64,000 bases of DNA from Bombyx mori (Eukaryota > Arthropoda > Insecta > Lepidoptera > Bombycidae). Below the pieces are notes generated by a model. That model ran no database searches and was not told the origin of the DNA. It worked only from the letters and a program-made list of their open reading frames with translations. Position 1 is the stretch's first letter. Every line of letters starts with the position of its first letter. The translations under genes and the position numbers were made by a program. Of this stretch, positions 35,201 to 47,200 are shown piece after piece. The DNA lies in the NCBI RefSeq assembly GCF_030269925.1, contig NC_085120.1:10815501-10879500 (forward strand), in the 5' to 3' direction.

Positions 35201-38200
35201 CCCCACTACGTCAACAAATGCTCAAGAAGCTTGCCGGTTATTATAATCGAGTTATTGTGATGCCATTGTTGCCAGTGTCAAGTTTTTATAAATATTCAAA
35301 TGTTTTATTCAACTATATGTAAGTATATGATATTGGTAAATAAATATACTGAACTTATATGAAAAATGATATGATTTGGAATGAGGTAAATTTGGAGATT
35401 GTAATCTATTGGAATGAAATCAAATGAAACATAAATCATGAGAATTTACAATGACTGAGACTTCAGATGGAAAACACAAGAAGCTCAGCGACTTTCTTTC
35501 ATTATCGCAAACTTGTGCATTTTCACAGACTTTAAACAGCCTTTAAACATAAATAAACAAAGTAAAAGATCACAACTTCGATTCTCGTCCCGCCAAAACA
35601 TCGACTTGTCAGTTTTCTTAAATATTAAGTGTAAGTATATTATCTATGGCATTATTTATGAAGTGTATATTATCTATGGTATTATTTATGGTATACTATC
35701 AAAAATCAAAGACACACTCACCCCAAATAAACAAAGAATACGATATCGAATCGCTTCCATATTCATTCCTGGCAACACACGTGTAATTCCCGAAGTCCGT
35801 TATATTCGCCACGAACCTGAAATAAACCAAACACAGATTACACAGATTATTTAGAACAGTGATAATCTGTATATGTTTTTTACTGGTGGTAGGACCTCTT
35901 GTGTGTCCGCACGGGTAGGTACCACCGCCCCGCCTATTTCTGCCGTGAAGCAGTAATGCGTTTCGGTTTGAAGGGTGAGGCAGCCGTTGTGACTATACTG
36001 AGACCTTAGAACTATATCTCAAGGTGTGTGGTGCATTTACGTTGTAGACGTCTATGGGCTCCAGTAACCACTTAACACCAGGTGGGCTGTGAGCTCGTCC
36101 ACACATCTAAGCAATAAAAAAAAAAAAAGTATTTAAAAGTCGATGTGTTTTTTTTTATATGTTTTAATGTTATATTCCGGCTAACTGGACCGATTGTTTT
36201 AGGAACTCTTCATCCAAGGTTCGGATCCAAGTCAAAGACCCGCAAACAGAGCGAGCCGAGTTTGGCTATGTGACCTATACATAAATACGCAAAAATAAAA
36301 ACAGTTCAGTATCATTCTGTTTTTTGTCAACCGGCTATCTTTTTTTTTTTGTTGTGTATTGAAAATCAATGTGCTTTAGTTACCAAAATCATTAGCAATC
36401 TTTTTTATACATTAAAGATTTTCCATCGAATTAATTCTATTCATTGGTCGCATTAGTGGTCGGTAGCACGCGATTTGTTTACTTCTCGCCTACGACTTTT
36501 CCGAGAAATGTTCAGGCACGCAATATTTATTTTGCCTTATAAGAGCCTAGCTGTACCCGTCCGCTTCGCTTGGCAGTTAAAATTAACATTATTATTTCTC
36601 ACCCCCACAAAGATTCTAATCATTAACGCCCCCGCAACTGGTGTAGGGAGTCCAACACTCATATAAATATTAGCCGATTAAGTGCATATATTTTCTACTT
36701 GGATACCAAGTTTCAAGTCAATCGGATGCACGGTTCAGTAGTTATAACGGAACTTCCATAAAAACCACTGTAGATTTATATATACAAGGGCGGGATGATA
36801 AGTACCTAGCCTAATAATGAAACACTTAACTTTCCATTATAAAATTAATTTTATTTTTCGACATAGTCTCCGTGAACCTCTACGCACTTATTCCATCTTC
36901 GTTCTAAAGCAGTAATGCCTTCCATAAAATAATTTCTTTCGAGGCCTGTAAAATACTCCTCTACAGCGGCTATGACTTCATCATTTGTGGCAAATTTCTG
37001 TCCGCCCAAAAAAGTTTTGAGCTTAGGGAATAAGTGGAAGTCTGATGGCGCTAGATCAGGCGAATAAGGTGGGTGGGGCAGCAAATCTTACTTCAATTCG
37101 TTGATTTTTGCCATAGCTTTAACACATGTGTGATCCTAGGGTGGAAAATGTTTTTTTTTCCGCCAAATCTGGTCGTTTTTACTGAATACATTGATGAAGA
37201 TTATCTAGAAGATTAGTGTAGTATTATCTGTTAATTGTTTGACCTCTAGGAAGGTAATCTATCATCAAGATCCCAACTGCATCCCAAAAGACGGAAGCCA
37301 TGACTTATCCAGCCGACTTTACAGCCATGACCTTTTTTGGAGCCGACCATCCCGATTGCGTCCACTGTTTTGATTGAATTTTTGATTCTAGCGTGTAATA
37401 ATGAACCCATGTTTCATCTGCTGTTACAAATCGACGTAAAAAATCGGCTTTATTACTCTGAAACGGTCCAAACATTCTTTTGAGTTTTGCACTCGAATCC
37501 ATTTTTGATCGTGCGTAAGCAATCGCGGCACCCAACGGGCCGATGACTTTTTCATATTTAATTCCTCACTTAGGATATGATGTACCCGGTCTTTTGAGAT
37601 ACCTGTAGTGTCAGCTATTTCAGATAACTTCAATCGTCGATCTGTTAAAACCATATCATGTACTTTCACGACCATTTCCGGTGTCGTGACGCTTTTTGGA
37701 CGTCCGGGGTGGGCTTCATCTTGGACACATGTACGACCGCGTTTAAACTCATACACCCAGTTTTTTACTGTGGCATAAGAAGGAGCACATTTACCCAAAA
37801 CATTCTTTAACTCGTCATAGATATCTTTCCCCTTCATGCCCTTCATATGAAGAAACTTTATCACCGATCTTTGTTCAAATTTATCCATTTTGAAAACACT
37901 TGACGAAATATATTTTCAAATGACAAAAAATCAATAAAATTTTCACGCCACCAAATTGAAATTTAGAACACAGGTGGCCAGAGAGACGAATTTACAAATG
38001 ACATATTTAATTTTTGAATTTTAACTTTTTAAATAGCAGAGGCTAGTTACTTATCATCCCGCCCTCGTATAGTATATAGATGAGTTAGCATTTTTGAAAC
38101 ACAAGAGTATAAAAATAAATGTAAAAAAAATTACACTAAATAAATTTCAATTGTGTATCATCTCTATTTGGGTGTATTGATTGACAAGGATGCCGACTAG

Positions 38201-41200
38201 ATATCTTGCAAAAAATGTGCCACCATACCTAAGTCCATCTTCGTCGATGTGTCTTTTATCATCAAGTATCGTGTCTCCGTTGTGGGTCCACTCCACCCGC
38301 GGCACCGGCAGGCCCTTTGATTTACACGGCAACTCTACCAGTTGGCCTTCTAAGAATTGCTGTATAGGTTCCGAATTTATCGGTAAGATCTTTGGACTCA
38401 CTGAAAATTTATTAATCGCAGATGATATTATTAAAAAAAATAAAGCTACGAGTTACGTAGCTATAATGAACCTATTACACAATAGCGCTTTCTAACTAGA
38501 TAACGTTCATAACATCATCATTGTTTTACTTTGGTAATTAGGATTAGATAACAGTATAATGTTCACTGTATTCTATACCAAGAAATAGAATAAGAAAAAC
38601 ACCCCTTGTTTGTAACATAGTATATAAGCACAACGTGCTTATGAATAAAGCACCGGTCACCGTCCTCGTCGAACCCGTCGCTAAAGCGAAGGGCTCGACG
38701 AGTTAATTGACCCATAGACACAGCCCACTAAGTTTCTCGTCGGATCTTCTCAGTGGGTCGTGTTTCCGACCCGGTGGTAAATTCTGCGAAGCACTCTTGC
38801 TAGGGCCAGTGTTAGCAACACTCCCGGTTTGAGCCCCGAGAGCTCACCTACTCGCTCGGTTACGCTGACATAGCCTCTGAAGGCTATCAGCTTAGGTAGG
38901 AAAAAAAAAGAATAAAGCAGTCTTTAACCATCCTCTGCCTTGAACGGTAAACTCTGTAGTTTCTTTTTAAAAAGCCTTTTGCTCTACCCCGCATCATAAC
39001 TTACGCCTCGTTGCGGAATATAGCAGGTAACTTCCCCGTAGGGTCCGAAAAAACTATATACACTAAAAGTATTAACTTATAAATACAAATATGATTTACT
39101 TGTTGTTCAGTTTACTATTTTTTAATTTACTGTGCTATTACTGTGCTTATGTATGTTTTGTATTCGGGTTCACCATTTAATTTGATATTTGTATTGTTTT
39201 TTCTTATTTTTATACTAGTTTATATTTTACCATGTTCTAAGTCTGTACACACGTACCTAGCCTTCATACCCGCAATGAACCAAAGGGAAACACGGGTGAC
39301 TGAAAATCAGCGCTGTTCGATTTATCGACTTTGAATAGCATTAGCTGAGCCACCTCTATTTGTCTTTTTTTTAATTTAATGTGAAAGGCAATAAATGATT
39401 TTATTTATTATTATTTATTATAATTAATTTAATATTGTTATAAAAGGACAAGATTAAAATTTCTCTCACCATAAACTTTGAGCGTGAAATTTCTGTGAGT
39501 CGATCCCAGCGCGCTGGTCGCATTGCAAATGTACGAGCCGGCTTCGTGGTCTGTCGCATTTTCTATTATCAAAGCTTGGGATTCATTTAAATGGCTGTAA
39601 ATTAAGTCTTTGCATTAATTGAATTACTTATCTGTCGTAGTTCATGTAAAACATAAACATGTAAGCGCTAAAAATGGTGCGCGTGCAACTTAGTGCACGT
39701 GAAAGAAGTGAAACTTCTTTTGCGGTGTGTAGTATTGTGGTTTTCTTAGTTTTTCATCCTTAAATCAAATTTCTATTGCAATAGGGAATGCTGTGTATAA
39801 GAGAAATGACCTAGATCGCTTTGTCCTTTCCCTATCGACGTTCGAATGGTTCGCGAGACGCTCTGTCTATTTTCTCACTCTCGCCCTGCCTAATTTGTAT
39901 CTTTTGTCTCTAGCCGTAACAGATCTATCGCGTGTTAAATTTTACTTTCAACGCGCCTAAGAAGTTTCACTTCAAAAATTTATTTATGTTGTCATACATT
40001 TCGGTTCGAATGGATTTTCAGCTATGCTTATGGCACAACCAGACTGCTAATTTCCAGGGCACTTTTCGAACTAATTTGAAGAAGTACATAGAAGTACATA
40101 TCATAGCCCACGGTTTTCGGTAATTTTTCGCGTGACGTCACACTCGCTTATACAAAATACTCACACATTTTTCGAATAAACAACGGGTAGTCCATTTCTC
40201 GTCCACACTACGACCGGCGGAGGGAAGCCAGTTACGTTACACGAGAACACAACTCGTTTACCGACTTCTACTACGCGTGGCCCGTCTCCTACCTCACCTA
40301 TCAGTGGAGCCAATTGAGGAGCATCTAAAATATAAAGGAATGGGACTTAATTGGTGAAAAGGACGTTTTTTTATTATCAACCAACAGCTCACGGATCATC
40401 TGGTTATCGAAGTCACTAGATGTCGCCTTGACACGTTAGATCAAAGTCTCAGCTGTATTATATAAAAGCTGTTAAACATTAAAATCGGAACACATGACTT
40501 ACTCGCTACAGAAGTATATCAAATCGCGTGTTAGATATTTATATATTGTGCAAAATGTTGATTGAAACACTGTAATGGTCGCTTCACTCATTGTGATTAA
40601 GCCTAAGATCTTATACTATATGATGCCAGGAATGCTTCTTGTCTACTGTCTCCCTGATGTTAATACAACCTGCATCCATATTTCGATTTAACTTGCCAGC
40701 GTTCACGTAGTAATATGTCTCTGAGCTTCTTGGCTCTTGCTTATTTCTATCAGGAATGTTAACGCATTCGTACGCCAGGGGCTTTCAAAAACCACAATAT
40801 ACATATATAATAATATATAAATAATCCACATAACACTATGGCATTGTGACTATATGTCATGGTTGGCATTAAAAAAATGATAACTTTTCAAATATCTCCA
40901 TTAACTAATAGGAAAAGTAGTTCCATAAGTTTGAAAATACAAGGACGCAAATTTTTTTTATTGCTTAGATGGGTGGACGAGCTCACAGCCCACCTGGTAT
41001 TAACTGGTTACTGGAGCCCATAGACACCTACAACGTAAATGCGCCACCCACCATAAGATATAAGTTCTAAGGTCTCAGTATAGTTACAACGGCTTCCCCA
41101 CCCTTCAAACCGAAACGATAAGTAGACAACTTACACTGAACCACCAATTCGATTTTGTGCGTATCTTGTCCTATAACGTTTTCAGCGACACATCTATAGA

Positions 41201-44200
41201 TGCCAGAATGTTCCAACGTGACATTTGAAATACTTAAATTTCCCCGATCGATACCGTCCGTGGGCAAGTTGACGAATCCATTCGTAGTATCGTTTTTGTA
41301 CATCCACGTTATAGTTGGAACCGGACTTCCTTTTAAGACACTGTAAAAAAACTTTATTTGTTTAAAATAACTTAAGTGGGGAGTGTTCAGTTTCTGAACG
41401 GCAAAATGTCAGCGAGCGTCATCCGCTTTTTTTTTTCCTACCTATGCTGATAGCCTTGAGAGGCTATTTCAGCTTACACTAGCGTGTGTAGGTGAGCTCG
41501 CGGGGCTCAAACCGGAGAATTGCTAACACTGACCCTAGTAAGAGCAGTGCTTCGCAGAATCTACCACCGGGTCGGAAACGCGACCCACTGAGAAGATCCG
41601 GCGAGAAACTCAGTGGGCTGTGTCTGTGGGTTAATTCGCTCGTCGAGCCCTTCGTCGCAAGCGACAGGTTCGACGAGGACGGTGACCGGCGTCATCCGCC
41701 ATGACACCAATCCAACCGCCAAGAGCAACGCATTGATTTTATATTTCTTTTATATTAAGTCTTTAATTTTATATATATCTTAAATCAATAAATACAGTTC
41801 ACACTCTATTACCATAATACAACAGGGAGAGTAGCTCACGGTAAACCCGCGAGCACCACATTGGGAAGTGTGCCTTATGGCATATCCAGAAAATTCAGTT
41901 GCATCAGAACCACAATAAAATTGCTTTTGGAAAAATTCATCGGCTAAAGCCTTTAACATTGAATCCACGTTTCAGTGATATGAGTGTGGCCTATTTGAGA
42001 GATTGAGATCTCTTTGTGGAAGCTACCATCGAAGGATAAGATATAGAATTCGGGTTTTGAAATAAACTTCCCTCCTCAGTGTTTTCTGAGCGCACAGCAC
42101 AATTCTTTATTCAAACGAGGTTTCCGGAAAGCACTGAGTGGTACGCAACGGCTTTTTATATGTTTTTATTGCTTAGATAGGTGAACGAGCTCACGGCCTA
42201 CCTGGTGTTAAGTAGTTACCGGAGCCCATAGACATCAACAACGTAAATGCCACCCCCACCTTGAGACATTAGTTCTAAGGTCTCCATTATTACAGTACTT
42301 GACTTTACAGGGGCTTGGCTGCCTGCGTGGCAATGTTAAGGCCCATAAGAAGGAGTAACCACTCACCACCAGGTAAACCGTATGCTCGTACAAAGATAAT
42401 AACAAAAAAATAGTACATCAATTTAAATTTTAATGAAGCAGTTCTCGAATTTTAAATTTATAAAGAATATCCTTTTGACACTCAAAGTTCAATTTGAATC
42501 ACTCCAGCCAAAAAGTATTTTTATATATCCACCTGCCGTACCATACTAAGCAAATAATAATGTTTAACCAAACAAATAATAATAGTCATCGCGGACTTTC
42601 AAATACAGCGGGGAATGCTTTGCGCAGCTGGAGTTGAAATCAACATAAGGTATTACGTCCACCTTGAACTATCACCAAGTAGTCTAACTTCTGGAGCATA
42701 ATTCCTTGGTGGTATGGTGGTATTCATATTCTGATATCCGCGGGCTCGGCGACTACTCATTACCAGGCAAAATCTTCAATTTATATAACCATTATGAAAC
42801 TTGTGCAAACTTTAACTGAAGTTTAACTAAGTGGGGGAGCATTACATATAAAACCATTAACAACCTTACCTACATGTGATATCTGTTGAATTTCCTTTAC
42901 GGACAGCCTGGCTCTTGATCCTTTTCGATATTACGGGAAATTCTGGTGACAAAAACCTTACGATAGATCTGAGATCCATTCAAATGTAATTGACAACGTC
43001 ACTTAAGTTGACGCGTTAATAGAAACTATATACTCTTTACCAGATTCATGACAAAATATTTAGTGAGCGTCAGAAGACAAAAACAAAAGACAAAAAGTAA
43101 AAAAAATCACTCTGTATACACTGTATACACTATACAGGGTGATGTTTTATACCAGTTAATGTTTAGGTTAAGCGAGTGGACATTTGATACCACATCCATA
43201 CTTTAATAATATGAAGTATTTAATAGCTTAGTCTAAGGGAACATGAGAAAACATGACCCTAATCGATACAATTACCTCTCGCCGCGCGATCACCTGCATT
43301 CATAATATCATACAATTCGACTACTAAAAATAAATGGTTTCGAATATAATTTTTCATCATTAGTCTATGATATTCGTTACCCGGTTCGAACTACCCAATT
43401 TGGCAATGTGACCTCGAGGGGTCGTGCTAGATTCACCAAACGAGTAAGTGAGCTTAGTTGAGCTTAGTTTAGGCTCTAGTCTAACGTTTGATAACACTAG
43501 CCTTAACAAGAGTAGTGCTTTGCAGAATCTACCACCGAATCGGAATCGCGACCCACTGAGAAGATCCGGCGAGAAACCTTGAATAACAACTAAATCCGAA
43601 CCTCCTCCTAGGTCCCCGCATCTAGGGGCGCGCAGGGTATGTGGGACTGGTCCGCAACTGCGTGACCGCGGGCCCAAGATTGTTTTCAGGGCCCTACCCA
43701 CTAAACGACTCCCCTGCACTCTTCGCCAAAGCATCCGATCCCCTCCGAGGTCAGAACCCGTATGAGGTAACGGGGTTACCGCGGTCAACACTACAACCAG
43801 ACGGCGCAGCTCACCCCAAGGACGCCCGGCCGAGGGAGCCTTCGAGGCGAATCGAGGGCTCTGGAAGGTCGGCCGTCTGGGTATCGCAGCCCGTCAGGCC
43901 ACCCAGACGGTGCCGCTGGTGTCCCGGAATACCCCGCAGAACCAGCCTGCGCCGGGTCGGGACGCAATACACCGCCAACCGGTTGCTCTACCCCCTAAAC
44001 TTAGGGTTACTACACTTGCCTTTTTTTTCCTAAATATTTTTTTTTCATAAGATTATACATTCGATATTTCTGAACTGAGTATAAAAACTATTTGTTTTAA
44101 GGCGTAACAGTTTAACAACGTTTTTGATATCTCTTCTTACCTAACCCAGTGACCGTTACTGTAGCATCAACTGACATTGTTTCATATCCATTGTCGGCTA

Positions 44201-47200
44201 CACAAGTGTACCGTCCGAAGTTGGAGAAATCCATTCTGTTGATATGTAGAGAAGAGTTGTCGCTCGAGATGATCGTGTTGGTGTCGTTCTGCAGCTCGGT
44301 TCGGTTGTGGAACCATCTCGTTACGGGCGCCGGAAGCGAATCCACGTCACATCGGAGATCCATTTGCGAATACAATTGTAATTGCGTATCTGAAAGTATT
44401 ATTTATACTACATTGCCTTTTATTTACGTATAACAATCTAAATATGTGTGAAAAGTAATAAAATATTATTAATATTTATTATTTCATAATACACACGATA
44501 ACGTAATGATACACAAGCTTGCAAGAGAATTTTTTTTTTTTTCAAAATAATGGTTGGGATAAAGTTTAGAGTTCAGTTTGGTATGTTCGATGTTCTGACT
44601 AACGTCTTTCTCAACGGCGAATTAATATCTTACTTGTTTGCTTTGGTCTCTAGATTAGGTGTTTTCTAAATTACCAGCTAGCCAAATGAGTATAACGGCC
44701 ACTAGAACAGTTCTGATTTATATTTAGGAAGATACTGGATTTGAATTGTTTTATTGTTGTTTTTCAGACAGTATGTATTTAATATATCACACAAAATTAC
44801 GAAAGACCCATTCGATGAACTATTATTACTACAGGTTTTAGGAAATACCTTATCATATTTTTATGTACCTATGCTACAGAGACATATGAACAAAGAAAGG
44901 GAAATACTTTTCAAGGATTTCAAGTTTTCGCCTAAGCTCAGGAAATTTATTTAATTTATTTATTTTTTGATTATCTTTTTGCCAGTGGATAAAAGGATTC
45001 TTGAACTATCAAAAACATAAGTTTAGAAAAAACCAATAGTTTATTACCGTTTAGAAACACGAATTACAGTGTGTGTTTATGCGCTTCGGATATTGAGTAG
45101 CATTGCCAAGGCCAATCAGGTAGCCAAATTAGGCACAAAATACATACTTATCTAAATATTTTAAATTTAGATTTCTATAAATAAATAAAAATTCCGACTC
45201 TAAATACAGTCTGAATTTTTTATATCAGACTTTTATATCTAATATTCTATCTATAATTTTTCTTTTATATCTGACACATTTTATACCATTTGGTATGAAA
45301 TGTGTCTGATATAAAAAAGAAAAATTGCTAACTAATTTGAAAGTAAGTTATTGATTCTCACCATTGAATCCATGGCGCAGACGCATCCGTGTCCGGACGC
45401 GCACGGAGACGCTGTCTTGGGATATACCGTCGGAGTTCTCTCCGAAGCAGAAGTACGTGCCGTTCACTGGCTCTTTGCTGCTGTCCAGACGCAGCACGCT
45501 CCGATATAGATTAGACACCATCAGTGACGTCTGGAATATGATTTAGTTTTCAAAATAACTGCTACAAGTGGTCCGCTCCGACTCCGCTCGGGTCTTTAAC
45601 AAAAATTTCAACGATATTTGACGTTTTTTTTTAAATAAAAGAACACTTATTGCGGCATAATTGGAGTTTTGGTAAGGATCCCTAATTTTTTTCAAAAAAG
45701 ATTATGGCCTATGTCCCTCTGGAATAGTGTAGCTTCAAAATAGTGAAATAATTTTTCAAATCGGTTCAGTAGCTTCGGAGCCTATTAGATACAAACAAAC
45801 AAACAAATATTTCCTCTTTATTATTATATATATATATATCTATACTATAAAAATAATAAACTCCTCTATATTATAGTATAGAAGTATAGATTCAGTTATG
45901 TTGCAATAGTTGTTTTTATTTAGTTGTTTCGTTGGGAGCTCTCAAAGTTGGAATTCTTTTAGTGTACGTTTCTTCGTCGCTTCAGCTAGAATTCATCAAT
46001 TTAATCAATAAGCTGAATTACGAGAATGTTTGCGTTGCAGTTAGACCTTTAACAGAGCTATAAGAATCGCGCAAAGCGAAATGGATGGATGGAAAGAGCT
46101 TAGGAAACAAAGATGTTAAGTTTCAAGACTTCTCTAACTAATATTTCGTTGTCTTAAGTTAAAATACTGAAAGAATAAAAAGTACGGTCAGCAAAACAAA
46201 CGGATATTCTATAAACTTCTTTTTGTTTTATAAAAACCCCGAGTTATTACTGTTCTTAAAATGCTAACTGACATTGCAAAATACCATACGATTTCGGTTA
46301 TTTTTTATTATTAAACTCTTATGTTTATTTCACAGTATACATCATTTTTAGATTTTGTAAATTTATAAACAGAAAATAACTTACGCTGCAGTTTAGAAAC
46401 TTCTCTGTCTCCCTGTGCCATACAACTCTAGGGGGAGGCTTGGCTAGTACTTCACAAGTGACGTCATAGGTCGAGCCGTTTACTATGGTAATGTTCTTGG
46501 ATCCAATTATAGTCACCCTCGGTTTAATTTGAACGTTTATTAACACCGAATCTGACACTGAAACGAAGTTTCCGATTGATATTATCGATAACTAAAGTTA
46601 ATATAGTTTTATTGTAAATTTTATTATAATGTATTAAAGATTCATGTGACGTAAATTTTTTAATTTTTTTTTTGTTTTTTATTTATTGCTAAGATGAGTG
46701 GACGAGCTCACAGCCCACCTGGTGTTAAGTGGTTACCGGCGGCCATAGTTACAACGGCTGTCCCACTTCAAACCCAAACCCAAACGCATTACTGCTTCAC
46801 GGCAGAAATAGGCAGGGTGGTGGCACGGAATAGATAAATAAGGTTGGAAAGGCCTTTGCTCTAATTTTGTATTAGAACCAGTGTCGCCGCTTCATCCCCA
46901 CTATTTTAATTTCTACACATACACATACTGTCATTACAAGTATTTCGCACACAACAAAAACACCCACACATAAATCTCAGGGCAGATATTCGTTCGCAAA
47001 CTAGCACAAAACTCCTGTAGGCAAAAAAAAAAAAACACTCACACACGCAAAAAGGCAATAAAAATGTTCATACACGCTAGTGCTTGATAAAACCGATATT
47101 CTTTAACGATAAATTATCTGATGAATGAAAGGGGAAAAATGAAACACGAAATAAATATTGAAAAAAAACTTTTTTACTTTTATTAATTACAAATAATCAC

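Noticed and set aside
18154..41303. Short Ig-like frames taken as separate small genes
   Set aside because: Splice sites and phases chain them all into one gene; none has its own promoter-proximal start or signal peptide.
41780..41968. 62-codon minus-strand frame with Cys residues
   Set aside because: No phase-correct link to W17 or W18, no recognisable domain; likely chance or repeat-derived.
43360..44033. Overlapping frames of 143 and 130 codons on opposite strands
   Set aside because: They cross the join between a BMC1-like fragment and a GC-rich LINE piece; no domain, no splice logic with the neighbouring Ig exons.
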